A DNA stretch of 64,000 nucleotides, from contig OZ024802.1 in the NCBI GenBank assembly GCA_964017045.1, forward strand, positions 10,118,435 through 10,182,434, given 5' to 3'. A program made the translations under genes and the position numbers. The DNA is from Omphiscola glabra (Eukaryota; Mollusca; Gastropoda; Lymnaeidae). Below are positions 21,901 through 33,900 of this stretch, piece after piece. Below the pieces are notes generated by a model. The model saw only the letters and a list, made by a program, of their open reading frames with translations. It did no database searches and had not been told where the DNA came from. Each line of letters opens with the position of its first letter. Position 1 is the first letter of the stretch.

Positions 21901-24900
21901 ACCCTTCTATTAGCGTCTTTATATTTCTCTTGTGCTTTCGTTTTCTCCGCCCTGCTGTTAACTATATAACTCTTCATTTCTTTTCCCTCTTTAATTTTTT
22001 GCAGCGTGTTAAATAAGAACCAGTTTTTGTGTTTTGTTTCACTAGTCCTACAACCTCATTGCAACTGGAAGTTAGACATATGAATGTTTTGCTATTTATG
22101 TTCTATTTGGTCATCACGTGTTTGGACTTGCAATGCCTGGAACTTGTTTCTCAAGGTAGCTCTGAATGTCTCTCGTTTCTGCTCGTTTGCCAGAAGTGCT
22201 ATGTTGAGTTTTATTCTTTTAGCAGTTGGCTCTTCCCAGTTTTCTTTAGGTTAGGAAATTAGTAAAACACAGTAAGGTTAAATCTGATAAAAGGAACGCA
22301 ACAAAACAACGAACGTGTCGGCAGGAAGCCTTCATCAGCGACCAAACAGAAACACGAATAAAATTTAAAAATGTATTAAAAAATATATAATATAGCACTT
22401 AGCTCAGAAATAGTATCCAAGAGGGCAGCAAAAGATAAGTGACAGAGAGTAAGAGGGAGAAAGGTTAAATAGGGAAGAGGTAAAGAAAAGAGGAGAAATA
22501 AGTCCACTGCGATAGGTCGTGACGTGGAGGGGCGGAGCCAGGTTCAAACAGTGAATAGAGACATGACATTCAAACCATGTGGGTACAAGGTGTTATAGCT
22601 CAGAATAAGCTTGTGCTCCAAATTCACCCGGCTGGTGTGTTCGTGCTGGCCACAATCGCACAAATTGAAAAGTCCGCCTTGCCCTGGTGGTCGGCCCTAT
22701 TGAAGTGTTTGGAGACAGGACACTGTTTATCTTGTGTAATATTACGGAGGTGTTCAGTACATCGGTCAGAGAGTCTGCGTCCTGTCTCCCCAATGTATGA
22801 CATCTGGAATCGGGTGCAAACAATAGCGTAGATAACATTGCGGCTAGTACAAAGGAAACCGCCGCGTATCTGAAAACTACCCATAGGGAAATGTATGTTT
22901 TGAGCCTGGAAGACAAAAGGGCAAGTATTGCATAGGCTGCGGCCACATGGCTTGGTCCCGAAGTGGGAGGGGGCAGCATTGATACGACTGTGTACAAGGA
23001 GGTCTCTCAGATTTTTGTCCCGTCTAAAAACAATGAGAGGCGGGGAGGAGAAGATGTCTCGTGTCTCATTGTCTGCGAGTAATATAGAACGGTTTTTAAG
23101 GAAAACACGTTTAGCTATCAGATTGTGTGGGTGATAAGTGATGATAATTTTGGTCCTGTCAACATTGTCGATCAGACGAGGCCTGAATGCATCAGCACGG
23201 GTTATCTTCTTAACCCTTTGAAGGGTTGATGAAAGTACTGTCTCCGGGTAAGACCTACACCGGAAATAGTCTATCATCTCAAGTGCTTTGTCCCAAAAGT
23301 CCTCCTCCGACTGACAAAATCGACGAAGACGAAGTAGTTGAGAAAAAGGAATAGAGTCTTTACAGGATTTAGGGTGGGAGGAGGAGTAGAGTAGATAGCT
23401 GTGGCTGTCAGTAGATTCAAAATCTCAATTTTCTTCAAAATTGCATACGTCTCCGCATCACACCTAAAGGCTGATTTTGAATTTGGAGCACAAGCTTATT
23501 CTGAGCTATAACACCTTGTACCCACATGGTTTGAATGTCATGTCTCTATTCACTGTTTGAACCTGGCTCCGCCCCTCCACGTCACGACCTATCGCAGTGG
23601 ACTTATTTCTCCTCTTTTCTTTCCCTCTTCCCTATTTAACCTTTCTCCCTCTTACTCTCTGTCACTTATCTTTTGCTGCCCTCTTGGATACTATTTCTGA
23701 GCTAAGTGCTATATTATATATATTTTTTATACATTTTTTAATTTTATTCGTGTTTGTTTGTTCGCTGATGAAGGCTTCCTGCCGACACGTTCGTTATTTT
23801 GTTGCGTTCCTTTTATCAGGTTTAACCTTACTGTGTTTTACTAATTTCCTATTGTGCTAACCTGATTGCAGTCTCCCCCATTATTACCCTTTCTTTAGGT
23901 TTAGCGTGAGTCTTGCCCAATCAAGATGGTGATGAGATGCGACATTGGATCCTTTTTTTTTGCTGGTACATCTTGTAGAGACCTCTTAATTTTTTTGATT
24001 ATACATAATTTTTGCTGTCAGGGGACACCCAAGTTCTGGAATTCGATGCTCCCAAATAAAGAGATCATTTGCTGCGCAGTTTTCTGCCATCTTTCACAGT
24101 TCTGATTCCTCTCTCCTTATACCATGGCGCCCCAAATGAAAGCGATTCCTTGTGTGAGTGGAGCATTTTCCTCCTCATGCCCTGAGTATATTAATTAGTG
24201 TTTCTCACGAGGCCAAAGTTAAATGTCCATCTTGTTTCACGGATGCTGAGCAGTGTGAGTCTGTATGTAATCATTTCTGCCGCCACTTGTGCTGATTTTC
24301 CTGTTTAATCCATGGTTCTAACATTTCACGAGCCTATGTTTATTGCCTTTGAAAAGAGGGTTTCAGGGCTTTGAGTCCTCCAGTATAACCTATAGCTTTG
24401 GCCACAAGTCTTCATAACGCTTCTTGGGGAATAAGAGCCCTCGCTCATCAGGACTGAAATTGTTTTTTTATATTTTTATCCTTGTTGAAGTTTCTGTAGC
24501 CGTTTGTTTTTTACGGGTGAGGTAGCTGACCTCACTGCAAACATCGTTTTGCACCCGGGTTGGGGACCGGTCATGGCGGAGTTATTATGGAGCAACCCAT
24601 TTAAAAGATTTCAATTTGAAATCCCTCTACAACTGGTTTAGTCAGACTTTCAAGATCTGGGTATCTAAAAAAAAAATATTTTTAATTAAAATATTTATAA
24701 AAAATTTAGAACCACCGGCTTCCCAAGTCGCAATTAATTGGATTCGTTGGTGTTGTATGACAAGTTACATAAATTATTAACCGGGGGCGGGGAGGGGACT
24801 ATAATGTCGCTCTATTCTGTAACTTGGCTAGATACATATGGCAGGACACTACTTAGCGCAGCTAAGCTTCTTAGCTATAATCACTAGAAATCATTATAAA

Positions 24901-27900
24901 GTACATTTTAATACAAAGTAGATCATTCATAAATAAAGCTATCTGGTGAACAAACCTCCACTTAATTTCAAAACACACTCGGTATTACCGTAATCCTTTT
25001 TTAAAGCAGTTAAATTGCTCGTATATGAATTATAAATGCTAATTACCCACTTGATTGAACGGCACATTTGAGCTACATGCCTGGTGTATTACAAATAAAC
25101 TCCTTCTTTTTCTTTCAAAATATATAGAAATATTGTTTTTAAAGTTAATTTAGAGAAATGAATAAACATATCAAATTAATTTAGTTTTATTTTGTTATTG
25201 TGCATTTCATTATGGACATTGAGGAGCAAAATAAATTCATACATTAAATTGGTGTTAATTATATTTAATATTAATAGATTTAAATGAATGCGGCCCTTGA
25301 AAAGTTAACTCGCTATTAAGATGACCCGTGAAGTTATTATTTGTGACCATCTCTGGCTAAGAATAAGCATGTCCACCTCCCCTTCTTTATTTTGACATTC
25401 AAAAGTTTATCATAAAACGTTTTATCTACTATCAAGTTTCTTTTGGAGAGAGATAAAATGTGCATACAATGAATGGTTTGCCGACTATTACACTATTAGA
25501 AATAAATATATATCATCTATCATGTTGAGATGTCTAACAACGTATAATTAAGGCCTACGTGTTCACCCAAAGTAAGCCTGCCTATCTGTGAAAATGTGGG
25601 CAAGACAAGATGCTTGTGCGTGACACCTCACATAAACTGAGCACTCGTGCTAGACATTACACCCACCGAAACTATTGGCTGGGAACTTAGATTGATGACA
25701 TTCACTCCCCACTCAAAAGCCTCTCCCGCTTCGATTATCGACCTGCACCACCAAATCTCACATCCCAACTTTGCTATCTCTCGTGTTCACAAACAGTCTA
25801 ACACTGAACACCTTATCCGGTCAAGTAGAGAAATCACTCGGGCCGTGGTCCACTCGTGGGTTTATAATTTGCTTTGCTTATTGTAGGCTTAGGAGAGAAT
25901 GTTGACCCCAAATTGACATTACTTGAAATGACGTTATTACTTGTACTGTTTGAAATCCCAATTCTTGATCCATGGTCAGTTCCAATTCTTGATCCATGGT
26001 CAGTAAAATATTAAGTTGGTCGTACCATATGTTATACAGATAATCCTTTACAAGTTTAATGTCGCCAATTTATCTTCACAATAATAGAGGGGAGGGGTGG
26101 AAAAGGGGGGGGGGGGGATATAATTGGCGTATCTTGGGTTAGTGCCGCCAAGCAAGATTTTTTTTCCCGACCCCTACCTACGAAAACAACTAGTTGGCCA
26201 AGAATGCCGACCCTCAGTGTATAAGAAAATAGTGACCTCCGGGTCGGACCGCCCCCATTCCAACGCTATATAGTTGGCGTGTAGGGTCACTCCTTGTTGC
26301 GGCAACTGGGAGTGACCCAATAGTTCCACCTCCTTTTTTCATCCATGTATAGCTGCTATATCACCCTCCTTTTTTCCTGCCTGCTTACGGTATAGTGAGA
26401 CTTATTTATACAGCCCCCCCCCCCTCTTCCACCACCATTAAAGTGCGCAAGTTGGATTTTTTACCATCCCAAGCAAAGCTTGTTGTATGGGGACAATTAT
26501 TGATTCAGTCCGCCCTGAGGTTGAATATGTGTGGAAAAACTGCCCTCTACCTAACACACGTTTTATTTATCAGACCAGCTCTATCACGTTTAATACCCTC
26601 AACTACTCAACTTTAAATCGAGTAGGATACCAGCTGACCTACAAAAATAAATAGTTTAGGCTTGAAAAAAGACAAAATTAAAAGGAAATTTCCTACATAC
26701 CTTCTTCTGGAGACAATACAAAACAAGAAATAGCAACTTATTTGAAATTGAAAACTTGACTTAAGAGTTCCTAGATCACAATGTAGCACTCTCATTCTCT
26801 GTCTCTACTCAAGTCATTGTTTATTTATTAAAAGTTTGACACACATTTTTTCCCCTGACAAAATCGAAGTTATATCATATGGTATATGGAAAAATTGTCT
26901 TAGCGGGAGCAGTCCCCAACTGGCTACGGTTACCTCTGCTCCCCAACTGGCTATGTCACATATTATGGTAAATAGAATGCCAAAAGCTTTCCAAATTTCT
27001 GTTAGATAAAAACATCCAATTCTTTATTAAAATTATCTTCAACTTCTAGATCCAGATCACGTCCATGTAAAAGATCAGAATTTTGGCTAGACTGTTGCTG
27101 TGACACCCACAAATCCATTGACAGGGTTACTTACCATTTCCATTTTTCTATTTGGCATCCCTCCTTATTCTTGATACATATCATTTAAATGTTTCACATG
27201 ACATCTCCTCTGTTCAATCTTAAGTTCCACCTCTTTTTAATCAATCATCTACTTTGTGTGCTAGTTAATATTTCTGTTGCTTTGCAACATCAGCGAGACT
27301 AATCGTGATCAAACACAGGTAAAATAAAAAAATTAAAAGTCACCTTAAAAAAAAAGAATAACAAACAATATTATTTATATCCTACGCTGAATCTCTCTCC
27401 AGTGGATCACTTTTAAGTGGATTTTGTATGGTTTGTGGGATGTGTAAAGGATATTACATAAATCTGAATTATTATTGAGAAAAAATTATAAAAAATGGAT
27501 CGGTTTTTTTCGGTTGTATGTTGGAGGAATTCGTTTAAGAGAGGGTCTCAGTTCCTTTATAGCCAGTAAGTGGCTATATTATTGAGATACCTTATTTGAA
27601 CACGCGTATTAATGAAAAAGTTCTAGGGAGATAGTTTTTGCTTTGTTCTTGTTATAGCAATAATTTTATCCTTAATTAAAAATTTTCTGCTGAACTGCCA
27701 AAGTTAGCTTTGTACATACAAATTAAAAATAAGATACTATTTTAAGATAATAATGGAGAGCCGTAGAGCACTGATTCTATGTTTTAACTATTTTTGATGC
27801 TAATTTTGTGTGCTAATTCCATCTTCTTTTCAGGTACATGTTTTACCAAAAGAACTTCAATCACCTCTTTTGTTTGCCCTGCCTGATAACACTCGATTTA

Positions 27901-30900
27901 GCCTGGTAGATTTCCCATTACATCTCCCTCTGGAATTATTGGGCGTTGACACCTGCCTCAGAGCACTAACAGCAATCATGCTTGAGCACAAGGTTAGGAG
28001 CCTTTTTAAATTCAGATTCATTGCATCACATAACATCAATCATTTGTTTCTAGGATAGATCTTGTGTATCTTCAATTATTTAATTTATATATCCTTGATT
28101 GTCCAAGCAGATTAAGCTGAAACTATGCTAAAATGTATAAAAAATATAAAAAATAAACAAATTATCCTGATTTTGTGCGAGTCTTTAATAATAAATACTT
28201 TCGAAAATGCCTTTTTAAATTATGATGTTTTATGTTTAAACACGAATATATGATATTAAAGGGATAATAATGGCTGGCATTTTGTGATATTTTCTACCTG
28301 CTATTGCAAAAACTCATCAGAATTCCTTTTTTTGAAAAGAAGTATATATGTAATGATGTTTACGTTTTTAACATCATTTAGTTTTGAGAAATATTTATCT
28401 GCCATATAATATAGGCCTACCCTACCCCTTTTTGCACCCCTGAACTACAATTTTTTTCTCTCTAAGAATTGTAAAATCTGACCTTAAATTTACAACAACA
28501 AATTTGTATACCATTTTAAATATATTTTATATTAAAGGAATTTAATATATATTGATATCTTCATTAAAAATTTAACCCCAACTTTGCCTTGTTTTTCTAC
28601 TATATTATCGGAATATCATAAAAGAAAGAATTCTTTTATCTAATGGAGAATCTCTTAACCGTTTTTGACGTCTGTAACAGCCTTCAGTTTTTTTATAAAA
28701 AAAAGATATATTATATTAATCTTGTAAAACTATACACCCACTTTACTTTTCGCAAAGTAAAAGCAAAAATATATTTTCAGTTTTTGAAAGAAAATCTTAG
28801 CCCTTCTTTGTTCACACCCATGAACTGAAAAGGAAAAAAAAATTATGGCTCTCTTTTTAAAACTAAATTTTCACTTGTGTGAAATGATAGGGTTTGATAT
28901 TTTTATTTGAGATATGGGTATACTTATGTAAATGTATCCACGTTTTGTCAACGCCATTGAACTATAATTATTATTGGTATAGCATATTTATTAGTAAAGA
29001 GGTTGTAACACCCCTTTTTCACGACTGTAATATCATTGGATTTAAAGATATTTTCATCCATGTAAAATGTACTCACCCTATTGAGTATTCCCTATCCCCA
29101 ATATATCTACCTAAGAAGGTTAATTATTTATCAAATTCATTCCGTTATTCTGAGGCGTATCTTGTGCTGCCTGGGGCAAAATGAAAGTATCATAAAAATT
29201 AATAAAATCATGCAAGTGATGGAAGCACCCCTTGTATGCAACCACACATTTTTTGCATGTCCCTGAACTTTATTAAAATTCTCAAGTCTCAGTTTCCCTT
29301 TACCACACATTGTTTTATATTTTCTAAAAAAAATGTATCATTATACACATAATTTCGTATATTGAAAGATTATTTTATTATTTTAACTTTAAAAACTGTA
29401 CTAAAGTTCAAATCTGTCACATAATTGGGTTTTGAGATATTGATAGCAAAATGAACCAATTGCAACTTCATATTGTTTGTTCTTATTTAGATGAGTGACA
29501 AGTGAATTAGTGAGTGCTATGAAGTTTCGATGTACTAATTTACTTAAACTTCATTTTCTTATTAAAATTATTTAAGTTTTTATTACTTTATAAATTTCAT
29601 AAAAGTACATTTTTGGAATGAAATTTAAGTAAATCTTATTAAATGTAAAAATAAAAAGCAAAATTTGGTGTATTTAATTAACAGTTTAAAAAGAATTCAA
29701 TTATATCTATTAATATTTCTAAATAGGGGAAAATACATTATCAGTTTTTTAACACCTGTTTATTAAATCAAAGAAACTTGTGAAATTAATCCAACTTTTC
29801 TTTATTTGATTTGAATAGAAAATTCTACTTCCATATTGTTTGAAGTCATTTAGATAAAATTAATTTTAATTTAATTTCGCAATATTAAAAACACACTAAA
29901 ACAACAGATATTTGGGTTTTCCCAATAAATGTTATTAAAATTTAAGACAAATATTACTTGATCATAAGTTATTGATAATAAAAAGAATTTCATAACTTTC
30001 AAATTAAGATAAAATACTTAAAATAGTTATTTAATTGTTATTTTAAATGAATTTGTAATTTATAATAATAATACTTAAACATATACAGTTGAACCCGCTT
30101 ATCTCGACCTCGGTTAACTGGCCAACCCTGTTAAGTCGACGTCTTTGGCATCGAACCGTCAGATTCTCTCTTTGTCTTAGCATTTTCTCATCGGTTATGT
30201 CGATTCTTTTATGTCGCCGAACCCTAATATCTCGAGCACAAAAGAGGGTCAAATTTGCCACTTAACGTTGGTTATCTCGATCCCCATGACCAATCGCCAG
30301 CTTTTGAAAATGTTAGTTATCAATGCCACGAAAGGAAACCACAAACTTGACTAAGCAATGCATTGGAATCAATCAGTATAATATTTTAATTTGAGGTTAA
30401 AAAAACCGGTAGAGTTCATATTATAATAGGTCATCATTTGCCGTGTACAAAGTGTCATGGCCATGCGCATGGGCAACCATTCACAGTCACTTGCATAATG
30501 GCTATACCGTACTACTATCTCATTCATAAAAGGTTGACGTGTGCAAAAACTATTAAAACTAGGTCAGGGAAAGCTTTAATTAATTAGTCATGCGCCAAAG
30601 TTGAAAGTTCAAAATAAGTAGTTCCCCAAAAGTATTTTAGTAATTAGTAATAAGGTGATGCGTTGCCTTATATAGCATATACCGGTATAATGGTTGTCGC
30701 AGATTTGGTAAACAGAAAAGCCTTATATTAATACATTATATTAAATTTACTGGTATACTTAGTGCATAGTTAATTTAGATAAATTATAATTTATATATAA
30801 TTGTATAATATTATTTTTAATACAGCATTAGTTCTGTAAATAATAGTTGTATAAAATTATCATTAAAGCGAGAGTTATTTAGCTCATGACGCCAACAGCG

Positions 30901-33900
30901 GAATTGGGTCACAGAATGTGGCGATGTGGTCCATGATAAAAAAGGACAAAGGAAGTCATACTTTAAAAATAACTTTAAAACTACAACAGCTAAAATTATG
31001 ATTTTGGTGTATTAATTGTGTAAAAAACGCTGTTGTGTAAAAAAAAAAAAATACGAAAACACGTGCATGTACATTCTCATTTATTAACGCACATCATGTA
31101 CATAAAGAAATTTAAAGACTTGTTAATATTTTGCCGCCATATTGGTTTTCGTTTATCTCGATCATCGGTTATCTTGACGCTTTTTGGCAAACCCCGAGGC
31201 TGTCGACATAACCGGTTTGTACTGTACTAAAATAGAGGTGGATCTATTTTGTTTTTAGCCCATTTAAATTTATTCAATTTGCTTAAAATAATAGAAAATC
31301 ATTTTCATTGTTTTTAAGAAGACTAATGTATTTAAATTGATTTGTTTTTTTAGCGCTATGTGGTTAACCTAGCTCTTTCTTATATAAACACTTTTAACAG
31401 GTGATCTTGCAATCTAGAGACTACAATGCATTGTCAATGTCTGTGATGGCTTTTGTATCTATGCTGTATCCATTGGAATATATGTTTCCAGTGATTCCCC
31501 TTCTTCCCACTTGCATGGCCTCTGCTGAACAGGTAATACAACTTTTCCATTTATGAGAACTTCTGGGCCAAGAGAATATTATTATTTCATAATTTATGCC
31601 ATTGATGGATTATTTTATTTATATTCTTTTTTTTGTAATACCAAAGCCTGATTATTCTAAACTGGAATACTAATTTTTAAGAAATGAGCCTTAGTATAAC
31701 ACAGTGGATCCCTGCTAATAATAGCCGGGTTGCGTTAATGTGGGGCTTTGTGCAAAAAGTGTTGAGATTTTTTAAAATTAGGAAGATATGTTATTCTGTT
31801 TGAACAAGCATCTCTTGTGGTTAGTAAGCTATTTGGTGTTGAAATTTGACTCGTTTTAGTGAATTTGTGATTGTGTTGCTTGAAAATAATATATTTATAG
31901 TCAACTTTTATCAGACTTATAAAAATGTTCAATTAATATGGGAAATTTCTGGAGCCATACCACAACTGTGTTATATCTGGGGTTCCACTGAATATACTGA
32001 TATAATACTTTTTTATATCAGAAGGTCATTATATATTCATGTAGTAAGTAATACCAAAGCCTCTTTTTCACAAACCTGTTTTGTTATTTATTTGTAAAAA
32101 TATCAGTTCTGAGATGCCTGACTATAGTAAACTCTAAGGTTGATAAAATTAATATGAAAGCGTTTTATTTTCTTATAAATTTGTAATTAGTTAAATTAGC
32201 TTAAATTTATTATTATTTATTTCAGCTGCTGTTGGCACCAACACCATACCTCATTGGTGTCCCTGCCAGCTTTTTTGGGTACAAGAAGGATTTCCCATTA
32301 CCTGATGATATTTGGCTGGTTGATTTGGATGGCAACAAGGTAAAGATAACTAAGATATTTCTTAAACAGTTTACAAATTTCATTGATGGCTAACCTGTGG
32401 GGCACTCAAACCTTTTATTGAGGGATCAGTGCTCTCAACAAGAAAAAACAAAAACAAATTTTAATTAGATGTAAAAAATAAAATCTTGTTTCTCAGATCT
32501 TAACACCAAAAGGAGCAGAGTTTCTCCCACCTCTACCTGAGCCTGAGGGGACAGCCCTAAAAACACACTTAAAGCAGGTAAGATGTCAAACATGTGCTCT
32601 GGTTTCACCTTAGTTGATTAAGAAAGTATCTCTCTCTCTATATATATATATATATATTACATATATATATACAGTAAAACCTTCGTTTTACGACCTTTAC
32701 ATTGCCATTAAAACGAGGTCTTAAATTGGAGGGATCTTAAAAAAGAGGTAGGACATTATCGAAAAACGACATTTAGAAAATTAAGTAAAAAGTAAAATAA
32801 ATACAAAAAGTACACGTACCATTAAGGCAATATCTACCATCTTTCGTTCAGAAATATAGATTAAACCTTGTCTCAAAACCAATACAGTCACTATCTTCCT
32901 GTTCCTCATTAATTCCAAAATAAAAAATCAATGCTGTTATGGTAGCTGTTTAAATGTGTGTGTAAGTGCTGAGTGAATGCTTAGAGTTATAACAATCATA
33001 TCATCATATTTAAAGTGAAAATTTGTGGGTCTGTCTGTACCGAAGGGTACTGAACTAATAATATCCATCCCTCTGGGGCCGGGGCCCCATTTCATATTCC
33101 TTATTGAAGCTATATAAATATCAATAGACTTAGTACTCCTACATTAATGGATGGATCTTGACCAAACTTAGTTCACATACACTTGATTATCCATACTCAA
33201 ATACCAAAGGGTAACGAACACATAATATCCATTCCTCTGGGGCCGGGGGCCCAATTTCATTTTTCCTTATAAGCAATATAAATATTAATAGGCTTAGACA
33301 ACACTATATGTTCTATGTGCATTGATGGATATAGGCCTAGGGTGGTAGCAATACACTTCAATGTCCGTATTGAAATATCGGTGGATGTAAAAGTAATAAT
33401 ATCCAATCTAGCATTTTCCAGAAGGTTCTATAACTTTAAAACGCTATATCTATGGCATTTTTAAACTGATTTTAATGGGACAAATTTTAACTTATAACTT
33501 ACCTGAATGATTTTTAGAGGGCCCCATCTCAGGCAAAACTAATTCGGTACAATTATGGAATGGGCCCCTGGGGCCCCTCTTTTAACTTAAATGTACTACA
33601 GTTATAGAAATGCATTTAGTTGTATAATTTTTCGTATTCGAAGAATATTTACTTAGAAAAGACAGTTTTTACACAGTTCGAGGATGATAATACATTTAAT
33701 CTAGAATGTTCCAGAAAGCTCTAAATGTCAATATGCTTAATACTCCTACATGGATGGATGGATCTTGACCAAATTTGGCACATATATCCATCATTATACG
33801 GGAGGATCTCTTAAGGAATTATGAACTATTTATGACATTCCGTTTGGAGCCGGGGGCCCCGAAATTGTTTTTTACTTATTTTAGCCATATAAATACAATT

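Larger units (their letters stand above)
22253..23888 (-). mobile_element. Penelope-like element with inverted terminal arms
   Basis: Two inverted arms of about 370 bp (22253-22625 and 23479-23850) differ by only scattered bases. Between them the minus strand encodes the C-terminal part of a Penelope-like protein. The flanks share TTTCTTTAGGTT (22241-22252 and about 23890-23901), a plausible 12-bp target duplication. Inverted pseudo-LTR arms, a GIY-YIG domain and 5' truncation are all Penelope hallmarks. The RT domain is missing except for the region just before the nuclease. Confidence 0.88.
21700..24585 (-). pseudogene. Defective LINE copy 2, interrupted by a Penelope-like element
   Basis: Same family and orientation as copy 1. 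From about 24585 leftward: a 5' segment, degraded endonuclease with KRSLQDV and [11 protein letters not shown] (the SDHH-type motif), then at 23890 the Penelope-like insertion, and beyond it (22250-21880) the linker [47 protein letters not shown]. It then joins, without an RT core, the C-terminal tail and zinc-finger remnant [16 protein letters not shown] (21850-21710), whose first cysteines are lost. Direct similarity of 21702-21838 to 18947-19078 is clear. Confidence 0.78.

Noticed and set aside
22624..23277. Standalone homing endonuclease gene
   Set aside because: The GIY-YIG domain with Cys lead and flanking inverted arms fits a Penelope-like element.
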